Positions 1-5,885 of a stretch of DNA of 6,755 nucleotides are shown here, one piece after another (the first letter of the stretch is position 1; the number at the start of each line of letters is the position of its first letter). The stretch spans positions 12,748 to 19,502 of the forward strand of contig DMMB01000074.1 in NCBI GenBank assembly GCA_003453215.1, given 5' to 3'. The notes under the pieces were generated by a model. The model searched no databases. It had not been told where the DNA came from and worked only from the letters and a program-made list of their open reading frames with translations. The position numbers were made by a program, and so were the translations under genes. The stretch is from Oscillospiraceae bacterium. Its GTDB lineage: Bacteria > Bacillota > Clostridia > Oscillospirales > Ruminococcaceae.

Positions 1-705
1 ACCGATATGAACGCCATCCGCCGCGATGAAACGCTGGATAACATCCATTCTATTTATGTGGATCAGTGGGACTGGGAAAAAGTTATCACACCAGAGGAAC
101 GCAATGCCGCCTATTTGAAGTCCACAGTGCAAAGCATTGTCGATGCGATTGTTTCCACGCAGCGCACCCTGCGGGCCATTTACCCGCAGCTGAATACTGT
201 TCCGGATCTGGTACCGGAGGTAACGTTCATCACAACACAGGAGCTGGAAGACCGATACCCGGAGATGACCCCCAAGGAGCGGGAAAATGCCATTGCCAAA
301 GAATACGGCACCGTCTTTCTGATGCAGATTGGCGGCGCATTGCGCAGCGGAAAACCTCACGATGGCCGCGCTCCCGACTATGATGACTGGTCCCTGAATG
401 GCGATCTGCTGGTTTACAATAAGGTATTGGGAACCGCCTTCGAGCTTTCTTCGATGGGGATTCGTGTGGATCCTGCCGCGTTGGATCGTCAGCTGAAAAT
501 AGCAGGCTGTGAAAACCGCCGCACACTGCCGTTCCACCGTATGCTGCTGGCCGGGGAACTGCCGCTTACCATTGGCGGCGGCATCGGCCAGTCCCGGCTT
601 TGTATGTTCCTGATGGGAACGGCGCATATTGGCGAAGTGCAGTCTTCGGTTTGGGATAACGATACCATGAAAAAGTGCGAGGAGGCCGGAATTATCCTGC
701 TGTAA
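1..705 (+). CDS. asnA: Aspartate-ammonia ligase (AsnA), N-terminus outside window
   Basis: This is the C-terminal 234 residues of the ammonia-dependent asparagine synthetase. It converts aspartate, ammonia and ATP to asparagine, AMP and pyrophosphate in the cytosol, on a class II aminoacyl-tRNA-synthetase-like fold. The frame is open from base 1 and the first residues (TDMNAIRRDE) align to E. coli AsnA near residue 94, so about 93 residues lie upstream of the window. The ATG at 7 is internal, not a start. Visible family motifs are YVDQWDWE (19-26), APDYDDWS (124-131), LNGDLL (132-137), AFELSSMGIRVD (146-157, catalytic-site Glu, Ser and Arg) and GGGIGQSR (192-199, ATP-binding arginine). Compared with E. 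coli, a loop of about nine residues between DYDDWS and LNGD is absent, which I believe is common in Firmicute AsnA. A strong terminator follows 21 bases after the stop. The identification is firm. Confidence 0.96.
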   Translation, partial: TDMNAIRRDETLDNIHSIYVDQWDWEKVITPEERNAAYLKSTVQSIVDAIVSTQRTLRAIYPQLNTVPDLVPEVTFITTQELEDRYPEMTPKERENAIAKEYGTVFLMQIGGALRSGKPHDGRAPDYDDWSLNGDLLVYNKVLGTAFELSSMGIRVDPAALDRQLKIAGCENRRTLPFHRMLLAGELPLTIGGGIGQSRLCMFLMGTAHIGEVQSSVWDNDTMKKCEEAGIILL

Positions 706-726
706 AAATGAAAAAACCAATCAATG

Positions 727-760
727 GGCTGCCCGGCGGGAACGTCGGGCGGCTCTTTTT
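727..760 (+). terminator. Rho-independent terminator after asnA
   Basis: The arms at 727-738 and 743-754 form a GC-rich hairpin with a GGAA loop. Eleven of twelve positions pair, two of them G-T wobbles. Five Ts follow at 756-760. It lies just downstream of the asnA stop and separates asnA from the lipoprotein gene. Confidence 0.88.
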
Positions 761-818
761 ATGGGAATAGGCATATCGGCAAGGCAGCAGCCATAAAGAA
801 AAAAGAGGGGGAGTGCGC

Positions 819-1310
819 TTGAAAAAATTTTGGATAATTGCGCTGGCTGCCGTACTGCTGTTGGGAGCGGCCGCTTGCGGCCGAAAAGAAACATCCCCAA
901 CAGCAACACTCAAAGCCGATACCACGCCGGAGCAGATGGTCAAGGAGCTTTCGGTACGATATGACCTGCCGGAAAGCATGAAGCTGGAAAATACAGCAGA
1001 TCTGGCAGCATTGCTGCAAATCAAGGAAAAATACCTGCTGCAGGGCTATGGCCGCGTGGCAGCGCCGGAGGATAATCCCCAGCAAATTCTGTTGGTACAG
1101 TCGGCCCCCGGTAAAGTAAAACAAGTGACGAAAGCACTGCAAAAACGGCTGGAGAATGTGCAGCAGGCATTCTTGGAGTACCCGGCGGCCCAGAGGGGAC
1201 GCCTTATAACAGTGGGGGACTATGCCATACTGGTAATTGTGACCACAGAGGATATGGACGGCGTGGAACAGCAGATAACTGGTTATTTTTCCGATGGAGA
1301 AAAAGGATAG
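819..1310 (+). CDS. Small lipoprotein, DUF4358-like
   Basis: The gene encodes 163 residues with a lipoprotein signal: two lysines after the start, a hydrophobic stretch (about residues 4-16), then GAAAC with Cys20 as the likely lipidated residue. The mature protein should be anchored on the outer face of the membrane. The body fits the DUF4358 pattern common in Clostridia: a YDLPESM-like opening, an alternating strand segment, a KALQKRLENVQQAFLEYPAAQ helix, then GDYAILVIVT. The family's function is unknown to me. I chose the TTG at 819 because the Shine-Dalgarno-like GAGGGGG at 805-811 sits seven bases before it. The GTG at 813 is in frame but abuts that motif, so it is too close. No clear promoter is visible in the 58 bases after the asnA terminator, so expression may depend on read-through. 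The family assignment is from memory of the pattern, without an alignment. Confidence 0.8.
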   Translation: MKKFWIIALAAVLLLGAAACGRKETSPTATLKADTTPEQMVKELSVRYDLPESMKLENTADLAALLQIKEKYLLQGYGRVAAPEDNPQQILLVQSAPGKVKQVTKALQKRLENVQQAFLEYPAAQRGRLITVGDYAILVIVTTEDMDGVEQQITGYFSDGEKG

Positions 1311-1327
1311 CTGCGCAGAAAAAATGG

Positions 1328-1356
1328 TTGCACACCGGGGCAGTTTCGTGTATAAT
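1328..1356 (+). promoter_or_regulatory. Sigma-A promoter of SRP RNA gene
   Basis: TTGCAC (1328-1333), a 17-base spacer and a perfect TATAAT (1351-1356) place the transcription start near 1363. It is one of the best-matching promoters in the window, as expected for an abundant stable RNA. Confidence 0.88.
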
Positions 1357-1386
1357 ATCTTAGTAGACCATGACAGGTCGTGCAAA

Positions 1387-1521
1387 GGCAGCCTTTGTCA
1401 TGCGGAAATCTGGTCCTGTGCGACGCAGTGCTGTGAACCATGTCAGGCGGGGAACCGAGCAGCATTAAGCAGTATTTGCGGGTGCCGCAGCCAACCGGGT
1501 TTCCGTATGATAAAGGCTGTC
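1387..1521 (+). ncRNA. ffs: Signal recognition particle RNA (4.5S/scRNA type)
   Basis: This RNA binds Ffh and forms the signal recognition particle, which targets nascent membrane and secreted proteins to the Sec machinery. The diagnostic helix 8 is intact: GTCAGG (1442-1447), CGG, a GGAA tetraloop (1451-1454), CCG, then AGCAGC (1458-1463), giving the symmetric loop that the Ffh M domain contacts. It is preceded by GTGCTGTGAACC as in B. subtilis scRNA. The ends close in a helix of about 28 pairs (1387-1414 with 1494-1521, several G-T wobbles), directly followed by five Ts (1522-1526). The transcript probably starts near 1363. A short hairpin (1366-1369 with 1376-1379) lies at its 5' end, but I do not see a full Alu domain. 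It therefore looks like the short bacterial form, though an atypical long form is not excluded. Its position before dnaX matches many Firmicutes. Confidence 0.9.
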
Positions 1522-1526
1522 TTTTT
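1494..1526 (+). terminator. Terminal helix and T-tract of SRP RNA
   Basis: The 3' arm of the SRP RNA closing helix (1494-1521) is followed by TTTTT at 1522-1526, so the RNA's own closing stem can act as an intrinsic terminator. The dnaX Shine-Dalgarno starts only 12 bases later. Confidence 0.65.
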
Positions 1527-1554
1527 ATAATGCCGGAAAGGGGAGAAAAACGGA

Positions 1555-3207
1555 ATGTATCAGGCGCTTTACCGCAAGTGGCGTCCCCGCACTTTTGAAG
1601 AAGTGGTAGGGCAGGAGCATATTACCACAACCCTGAAAAACGAGATGATTCAGGGAAAGCCCGCCCACGCTTATTTGTTGATGGGCAGCCGCGGTACCGG
1701 TAAAACCACCTGTGCCAAACTGATTGCCAAGGCAGTAAACTGCCGCCATCCCGTAGAGGGAAGCCCCTGCGGCCAGTGCGATTGCTGCCGCGGAGTGGAT
1801 AACGGCAGTCTGGTGGATGTGGTGGAAATCGACGCCGCCAGCAATAACGGCGTGGATAATATCCGCGACCTGCGGGAAGAAGCCGTTTTTCTGCCCAATG
1901 TGGCCAAATATCGCGTTTATATCATCGATGAAGCGCATATGCTTTCCGTCGGTGCCGTCAATGCCCTGCTTAAAATTATGGAAGAGCCGCCGGAGCACGT
2001 CATATTTATTCTGGCAACGACTGAGGTGCACAAAATCCCGGCCACCATTCAGTCCCGCTGCCAGCGGTTCGATTTTAAACGAATTGCTCCGGAAGTCATC
2101 CGGGACAGGCTCCTTTTCATTGCCGGGCAGGAGGATATGACCCTGAGCGAAGAGGCTGCAGAATTGATTGCCCGGATTGCCGATGGCGGAATGCGCGATG
2201 CCCTTTCGCTATTGGATCTTTGTTGGGCCCATGACCACGAGATTACGGTAGATACCGTCAGCGAAGCGGCAGGGCTTGTTGGGCAGGATTATCTCTTTGA
2301 GATTGCAGATGCTGCGGCGACGGGAGATTTTTCTGGCGCGATGGATACCATGGAGCGTCTGGCCGGACAGGCCGTGGAATATGACCGCCTGTGCAGCCAG
2401 CTGGTCAGCCACTACCGCAATTTGTTGGTCGCCGCCACGGCCCGCCATCCGGAGCAGCTGATTGTTTGCCTGCCGCAAACATTGGAGCAATATAAAAAAC
2501 AGGCGGCAGGTTTTACGCCGGCCGCGTTAATGGATGCCATCCGCACCTTGCAGGATACCCAAAATGCCATGGCCCGCAGCACCAGGCGCCGGGCCGAAAT
2601 GGAACTGGCTCTTTTAAAACTCAGCGACCGGCGGGTGAGTCCCAGCCGGGAAGCACTGGTGGCCCGTATAGAGGAACTGGAAGCGAAGTTAAACCGACTG
2701 TTGGCAGAAGGCATTCGGCCCGCACCGGCTGCAGTGCAGTCGCCGTCGGCCGGAGAAACCGCCCAGCTGCCACAAGAGGAACCAGCCGAACCGGAGCAGG
2801 TGGCAATGCCAGGCATGGAACCATCCGCTGCACCGCCGGAAACAGCGGCGCAGCCCAAGGCAGCTTCTACCCCGGTAGAACCCATGCCGGAGGAACGATG
2901 GCTGCAGGTATTGGAACGGCTGAATGTCATCAATAAAATGCTGGCGGGCGCCCTGCAGGGCAGCCATGCGTATCGGCGGGGGCAAACGGTGCTCATCGAA
3001 TGTGATAAGCCCATCTTCCTGGAAATGATGCGCAGCAATGATTTTACCCGCCAGAGCCTAAAGCGTGCCATTGCGGAAGTGACCGGTGTAAAATACGGTG
3101 TGGGACCCTATACGGCGGCTCCCAAAGCAGCCGTTCCACAGAGTTCCCCGCTGGAGGATCTCATTAAACAGGCCGAAGGAATGGGCATCCCGGTAACAAG
3201 AGAATAA
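1555..3207 (+). CDS. dnaX: DNA polymerase III subunit gamma/tau
   Basis: This 550-residue protein is the ATPase of the clamp loader, which opens and places the beta sliding clamp and links the polymerases at the replication fork. The N-terminal AAA+ module is complete: GSRGTGKT Walker A (44-51), zinc module Cys63, Cys72, Cys75 and Cys78, IIDEAH Walker B (123-128), ATT sensor 1 (154-156), the SRC arginine finger (167-169) and GGMRDALSLLD sensor 2 (211-221). A three-helix collar follows to about residue 360, then a short coiled coil (366-385) and a Pro/Ala/Glu-rich linker (about 387-445). A folded C-terminal domain (446-520) ends in a short tail, so this is a tau-length product. The start is fixed by AAAGGGGAG at 1538-1545, nine bases before the ATG. 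The gene heads the dnaX-ybaB-recR operon. No separate promoter is visible after the SRP RNA, so transcription may read through from it. Confidence 0.97.
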   Translation: MYQALYRKWRPRTFEEVVGQEHITTTLKNEMIQGKPAHAYLLMGSRGTGKTTCAKLIAKAVNCRHPVEGSPCGQCDCCRGVDNGSLVDVVEIDAASNNGVDNIRDLREEAVFLPNVAKYRVYIIDEAHMLSVGAVNALLKIMEEPPEHVIFILATTEVHKIPATIQSRCQRFDFKRIAPEVIRDRLLFIAGQEDMTLSEEAAELIARIADGGMRDALSLLDLCWAHDHEITVDTVSEAAGLVGQDYLFEIADAAATGDFSGAMDTMERLAGQAVEYDRLCSQLVSHYRNLLVAATARHPEQLIVCLPQTLEQYKKQAAGFTPAALMDAIRTLQDTQNAMARSTRRRAEMELALLKLSDRRVSPSREALVARIEELEAKLNRLLAEGIRPAPAAVQSPSAGETAQLPQEEPAEPEQVAMPGMEPSAAPPETAAQPKAASTPVEPMPEERWLQVLERLNVINKMLAGALQGSHAYRRGQTVLIECDKPIFLEMMRSNDFTRQSLKRAIAEVTGVKYGVGPYTAAPKAAVPQSSPLEDLIKQAEGMGIPVTRE

Positions 3208-3236
3208 AATGACTGATCAATAAAAGGAGAATCATT

Positions 3237-3575
3237 ATGAAAGCAAGAATTCCCCAGGGCGCCGGCGGCGCCGGTAATATGAACCAGATGATGCAGCGGA
3301 TGCAGAAGATGCAGGAAGAGATGACGCGCGCGCAGGCCGAACTGGAAGAAAAGGTTTACCATGTTTCTGCCGGTGGCGGCAATATCGAAGTAGAGATTAA
3401 CGGCAAAAGAGAAGTGACAGCCGTTACCCTCAAACCGGAAGTGGTCGATCCCGAGGATATCGAGTTCCTGCAGGATCTGATCCGCGAGGGGGTAAATGAG
3501 GCCATTCGCGTCTGCAATGCCGATGCAGAACAGACCATTGGGGCCATTACCGGCGGATTGGATCTGGGCCTGTAA
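3237..3575 (+). CDS. ybaB: YbaB/EbfC family nucleoid-associated protein
   Basis: This 112-residue protein belongs to the YbaB/EbfC family, small dimeric DNA-binding proteins associated with the nucleoid. It opens with a Gly-rich stretch (8-13), then a Met/Gln-rich helix (MNQMMQRMQKMQEEM, 15-29). The conserved core follows: YHVSAGGGNIEVEINGKREV (41-60), the VTLKPEVVDPEDIEFLQDLI segment (63-82) and a C-terminal GGLDLGL. The length is typical. AAAGGAGA lies about six bases before the ATG. It starts 29 bases after dnaX and ends 32 bases before recR, the classic conserved trio in which YbaB accompanies clamp loader and recombination-repair genes. The precise role of the family is still debated. 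Identification is firm from both sequence and context. Confidence 0.95.
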   Translation: MKARIPQGAGGAGNMNQMMQRMQKMQEEMTRAQAELEEKVYHVSAGGGNIEVEINGKREVTAVTLKPEVVDPEDIEFLQDLIREGVNEAIRVCNADAEQTIGAITGGLDLGL

Positions 3576-3607
3576 AAATTATTGTTTCCAGGGAAGGAGA
3601 GAATCGC

Positions 3608-4207
3608 ATGGATTCCACTGCAGCGCCGCTGCAAAAGCTGATTGAGCAGTTTGCCCGTCTGCCGGGCGTTGGCCGCAAGATGGCCCAGCGGTTCGCCTTT
3701 TATGTGCTGGATTTGCCGGAAGACAAGGCAAAGGAATTTTCCTCCGCCATTCTGGAGGCAAAAAGTAAAATCAAAAAGTGTTCCGTCTGCGGCAATTTTA
3801 CCGAAGGGGAGCTGTGTCCTATCTGTTCGGCCAAGGGGAGAGATCCTTCCCTGATCTGCGTGGTGGAGGATCCCCGCGATGTGTTGGCCTTCGAACGTAC
3901 CCGGGAGTACAATGGTGTTTATCACGTGCTGCATGGGCTTATTTCTCCCATGGATGGCGTCGGCCCGGATCAGCTGACCATCAAGGAGCTGCTGGCCCGC
4001 ATTGCCAAAGGGAATGTCAGCGAAGTGATTATGGCTACCAACCCTACGGTAGAAGGGGAAGCGACGGCCATGTATATTGCTAAATTGCTGAAGCCCCTGG
4101 GCGTCAAGGTAAGCCGGCTGGCTTACGGCATCCCGGTGGGCGGCAACCTGGAATATGCCGATGAAGTGACTCTGTGGCGTGCCATGGAGGGCAGAAGCGA
4201 GCTGTAA
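3608..4207 (+). CDS. recR: Recombination mediator protein RecR
   Basis: This 199-residue protein is a member of the RecFOR pathway. It forms a ring-like clamp on DNA and, with RecO, helps load RecA onto SSB-coated single strands during gap repair. The usual order is visible: a helix-hairpin-helix (ARLPGVGRKMAQRFAFYVL, 16-34), a four-Cys zinc motif (Cys58, Cys61, Cys70, Cys73) and a Toprim domain from about residue 81 (ICVVEDPRDVLAFE, 83-96). YHVLHGLISPMDGVGPDQL (105-123), TNPTVEGEATAMYIAK (144-159) and the C-terminal LAYGIPVGGNLEYADEVTL (171-189) follow. Length matches the family (about 198). The ATG is preceded by GGAAGGAGA at 3592-3600. It is the last gene of the dnaX-ybaB-recR operon. There is no terminator before the smpB promoter, so some read-through into smpB is possible. 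Confidence 0.97.
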   Translation: MDSTAAPLQKLIEQFARLPGVGRKMAQRFAFYVLDLPEDKAKEFSSAILEAKSKIKKCSVCGNFTEGELCPICSAKGRDPSLICVVEDPRDVLAFERTREYNGVYHVLHGLISPMDGVGPDQLTIKELLARIAKGNVSEVIMATNPTVEGEATAMYIAKLLKPLGVKVSRLAYGIPVGGNLEYADEVTLWRAMEGRSEL

Positions 4208-4210
4208 GAC

Positions 4211-4238
4211 TTGACATTTTGCGTAATTGTGCTATGAT
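4211..4238 (+). promoter_or_regulatory. Sigma-A promoter of smpB
   Basis: A perfect TTGACA (4211-4216) is separated by 16 bases from TATGAT (4233-4238). It begins three bases after the recR stop and would start transcription near 4245, giving a short leader before the smpB ATG. Confidence 0.82.
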
Positions 4239-4271
4239 ATAAAATCCAACAAAGGAAAGGAGTGACCACGC

Positions 4272-4739
4272 ATGGCAGAAAAGCAGGGAATCAAACAAAT
4301 TGCCGTCAACCGTCAGGCGCGGCACGAGTACTTTGTGGAAGAAACGCTGGAAGCCGGCATCGAGTTATTTGGCACCGAGGTAAAAAGCCTGCGGAGCGGC
4401 GGCCTCAATCTCAAGGATAGCTGGTGCAGCTTCGAAAAAGGGGAGCTCTTTGTGCGCCAGATGCACATCAGTCCCTATGAAAAAGGCAATATCTTTAACC
4501 GCGATCCGCTGCGTCCCAAAAAACTGCTGCTGCACCGCCGGGAGCTGAACCGCCTGTATGGGCTGGTTAAACAGCAGCAGGGGCTCACCCTTATCCCGCT
4601 GCAGGCATATTTTAAGGGCAGCCGGGTTAAGATAGAACTGGGCGTTTGCCGCGGCAAAAAGCTGTATGATAAGCGCGCCGATGCAGCAAAGCGCGATGCC
4701 CAGCGGGATATTGAGCGTGCCATGCGCGGCCGCGGATAA
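4272..4739 (+). CDS. smpB: SsrA-binding protein SmpB
   Basis: This 155-residue protein binds tmRNA and is required for trans-translation. It brings alanyl-tmRNA to stalled ribosomes, with its C-terminal tail reaching into the mRNA channel. The family pattern is complete: IAVNRQARHEYFVEETLEAGIELFGTEVKSLR (10-41), LNLKDSW (45-51), an HISPYEKGN segment (65-73) and the RPKKLLLHRRE motif (81-91). LIPLQAYFKGSRVKIELGVCRGKKLYDKR (107-135) follows, then a basic tail (136-155). Length is normal. AAAGGAAAGGAG at 4251-4262 sets the ATG at 4272. It has its own promoter just upstream, and its partner RNA gene ssrA begins 19 bases after its stop, so the two may be co-transcribed. Confidence 0.97.
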   Translation: MAEKQGIKQIAVNRQARHEYFVEETLEAGIELFGTEVKSLRSGGLNLKDSWCSFEKGELFVRQMHISPYEKGNIFNRDPLRPKKLLLHRRELNRLYGLVKQQQGLTLIPLQAYFKGSRVKIELGVCRGKKLYDKRADAAKRDAQRDIERAMRGRG

Positions 4740-4740
4740 A
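4711..4740 (+). promoter_or_regulatory. Possible weak promoter for ssrA inside smpB end
   Basis: TTGAGC (4711-4716), 18 bases, then GATAAA (4735-4740) overlap the last codons of smpB and would start RNA about ten bases before the mature tmRNA 5' end. Each hexamer matches consensus at only four of six positions. Co-transcription from the smpB promoter is an equal or better explanation. Confidence 0.25.
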
Positions 4741-4758
4741 TCTTTAAAAAGTGAATAC

Positions 4759-5103
4759 GGGGGCGTACCGGTTTCGACGGGGATTGAGAAACAGGGTAAG
4801 CGAGTAGAGGCGCTCGACCTCTATAAAACGGGTAACTTAAATATAAACGCTAACACTGATTACGCGTACGCTGCTTAATTAAGCAGCCGTCCGACTGCGG
4901 AGGACCACGGCCGCAGGAGGGCGTCGATGAGTGGTGAACGATCACGGGAAGGGCTCCGGACCTGTGATTGTATTAGGAGCTACTAAAGCCTTCAGCCTGC
5001 TGTCCGGCGGGAGGTAGAGGGAATGCAAAAAGAGCAGCTACACTCGTAGAAAGCCGTGTGGACTGGTTTTCGGACAGGAGTTCGACTCTCCTCGCCTCCA
5101 CCA
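4759..5103 (+). ncRNA. ssrA: Transfer-messenger RNA (tmRNA), one-piece
   Basis: tmRNA acts as both tRNA and mRNA: charged with alanine and bound by SmpB, it enters stalled ribosomes, swaps in its own reading frame and tags the stuck protein for proteolysis. The 5' end GGGGGCGTACC pairs with CGCCTCC at 5093-5099 to form the seven-pair acceptor stem, and CCA (5101-5103) is encoded. The T arm (ACAGGAGTTCGACTCTCCT region, 5074-5092) is canonical. The resume codon is probably GCT at 4849, after TAAAC. The tag frame 4849-4878 reads ANTDYAYAA and then TAA, so the full tag is (A)ANTDYAYAA. The stop codon sits in an 18-base perfect palindrome (4870-4887), the expected helix 5. Length of 345 bases is typical, and it is not a permuted two-piece form. 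It ends seven bases before a terminator hairpin. Confidence 0.97.
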
Positions 5104-5109
5104 TATTAG

Positions 5110-5145
5110 CACGATGGTTTTGATACGAAACCATCGTGTTTTTTT
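5110..5145 (+). terminator. Rho-independent terminator of ssrA
   Basis: A perfect 11-pair stem (5110-5120 with 5128-5138) has a seven-base loop and is followed by seven Ts (5139-5145). It starts seven bases after the encoded CCA of tmRNA. Confidence 0.93.
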
Positions 5146-5154
5146 CTATATTGG

Positions 5155-5183
5155 TTGATATTTACACAGCAATTTGATACAAT
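5155..5183 (+). promoter_or_regulatory. Sigma-A promoter of the 118-residue orphan gene
   Basis: TTGATA (5155-5160), an exact 17-base spacer and TACAAT (5178-5183) put transcription start near 5190. That is about 29 bases before the ATG at 5219, just after the ssrA terminator. Each hexamer has five of six consensus bases. Confidence 0.72.
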
Positions 5184-5218
5184 CTATTCGACAAACTTGA
5201 ATTTGTGGAGGTGTCAAT

Positions 5219-5575
5219 ATGAAAAGACGATTGCAGATAGTGGCTGGTATTATTCTTGCAATAGCCTTGCTTTGCGGAATAGAGTTTTGGAATGAAGCGC
5301 AAGCAATAAAACGGGAGACTGAACATTTACTTGACCTTCAGCGTATATTGATTCTTGCAGAGAACAGAGGGGCGGATTGGGCGACAGATGAACTGATGAT
5401 AAATAACATAGAGACATTCAGGAAAAAGAGTCCGTATAAAAAATGGGGGAAACCAACCGAGAGTATGGAAACTGCAAATGAAGATATATGGGTACTGTCG
5501 GATCAGTTTCGACTTATTGTTGATTACTATAAAGATGAACGGATTGAGAGCGTGAAAGTAGTTTCAGGCACATAG
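5219..5575 (+). CDS. Hypothetical membrane-anchored or secreted small protein
   Basis: This 118-residue protein has no function I recognise. It starts with a basic segment (MKRRLQ), then a hydrophobic helix at about residues 7-24. An AQA at 27-29 could be a signal peptidase I site, so the protein is either secreted or held by one N-terminal membrane segment. LLCG at 17-20 is a poor lipobox. The rest is soluble and charged: a helix-rich stretch (30-75), then GKP (77-79) and predicted strands (EDIWVLSDQFRLIVDYYKDERIESVKVV, about 88-115). A GKP turn followed by paired strands vaguely recalls the SmpA/OmlA fold, but this is a weak impression only. The ATG is supported by GGAGGTG at 5207-5213 and by a good promoter. 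The gene is more AT-rich than the housekeeping genes upstream and sits between ssrA and a repeat-filled non-coding stretch, so it may be accessory cargo. Confidence 0.75.
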   Translation: MKRRLQIVAGIILAIALLCGIEFWNEAQAIKRETEHLLDLQRILILAENRGADWATDELMINNIETFRKKSPYKKWGKPTESMETANEDIWVLSDQFRLIVDYYKDERIESVKVVSGT

Positions 5576-5607
5576 CCAACTTCCAATTTGACAAACTGAT
5601 TAGCATA

Positions 5608-5688
5608 GTTTCAGTCCTAAAAGAGAGTTTCACTTCCGGCTTAATAGTTTCATTTTTTGAGTGAAACCAAATGAAACCTTTGGAAACC
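5608..5688. repeat. Phased GTTTCA / GAAACC repeat cluster
   Basis: GTTTCA occurs at 5608, 5627 and 5647 (steps of 19 and 20), and its inverted form, read as GAAACC, occurs at 5663, 5673 and 5683 (steps of exactly 10). GTTTCACT (5627-5634) is inverted at AGTGAAAC (5660-5667), and GTTTCAT (5647-5653) at ATGAAAC (5671-5677), so the two inverted pairs interleave. The spacing follows the helical repeat, as for cooperative protein binding. Such clusters resemble arm-type recombinase sites or multi-operator arrays. The bound protein is unknown, and nothing in the window obviously encodes it. Confidence 0.7.
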
Positions 5689-5716
5689 GTATCATTATTA
5701 TCAAACTAATTCAAAT

Positions 5717-5755
5717 AAGGTAGTAGATTTTGATAGAAAGCCTACTACCTTTTTT
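5717..5755 (+). terminator. Rho-independent terminator in non-coding stretch
   Basis: AAGGTAGTAG (5717-5726) pairs perfectly with CTACTACCTT (5742-5751) across a 15-base loop and runs into six Ts (5750-5755). It lies about 140 bases after the stop of the 118-residue gene, with no other gene just upstream, so it may be that gene's terminator or the leftover end of a lost gene. Confidence 0.72.
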
Positions 5756-5762
5756 CTTTGTA

Positions 5763-5788
5763 AAAATCCCTTGATTTCAAGGGGTTTT
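5763..5788. repeat. Inverted repeat, ten-pair hairpin
   Basis: AAAATCCCTT (5763-5772) pairs with AAGGGGTTTT (5779-5788) with one G-T wobble around a six-base loop. The T-tract is short (four), and the structure is nearly as good on the other strand. It could be a weak bidirectional terminator or a recombinase core-like inverted repeat. Confidence 0.55.
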
Positions 5789-5809
5789 CAGCCATTCAAG
5801 GTATAAAGC

Positions 5810-5845
5810 AACCCGCCCTGGAGCCATTTCCGGGACGGGTTTTTC
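5810..5845 (+). terminator. Second rho-independent terminator in non-coding stretch
   Basis: AACCCG (5810-5815) pairs with CGGGTT (5836-5841). After one mismatch, five more pairs form (5817-5821 with 5830-5834, one wobble) around an eight-base loop, followed by Ts to 5844. No gene precedes it within 90 bases apart from the earlier terminator, so it appears to end a transcript whose gene is no longer here. Confidence 0.62.
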
Positions 5846-5885
5846 TCGTTTTCAGCGGTCGCAGCGAACTGCCATAAAAGTAATG

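Noticed and set aside
813..815. GTG as the start codon of the lipoprotein gene
   Set aside because: It abuts the only Shine-Dalgarno-like sequence (805-811). The TTG six bases later has normal spacing and gives a normal signal peptide.
759..1385. 208-codon minus-strand open frame across the lipoprotein and SRP promoter
   Set aside because: It crosses a terminator, a lipoprotein gene and a consensus promoter on the plus strand, and its Cys/His-rich translation matches no family I know.
1525..2031. 168-codon minus-strand open frame opposite dnaX
   Set aside because: It is a shadow of the dnaX coding sequence, with no ribosome site or recognisable protein pattern, while the plus strand is unambiguously DnaX.
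2491..2500. A-rich run TATAAAAAAC in dnaX as a possible programmed frameshift making a short gamma subunit
   Set aside because: In frame it reads TAT AAA AAA CAG, which does not form the X-XXY-YYZ slippery heptamer used in E. coli. It lies inside the collar domain rather than after it, and no clear stimulatory hairpin is seen.
4666..4878. Open frame overlapping the end of smpB and the start of ssrA
   Set aside because: It is the tmRNA tag frame extended backwards by chance. The structured tmRNA and the SmpB coding sequence explain the bases.
5270..5278. Lipobox at LLCG in the 118-residue protein
   Set aside because: The residue before Cys is Leu, where a lipobox needs a small residue (Gly, Ala or Ser), so lipidation is unlikely.
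5588..5611. TTGACA at 5588-5593 as a promoter
   Set aside because: No acceptable -10 hexamer lies 15-19 bases downstream and no gene follows.
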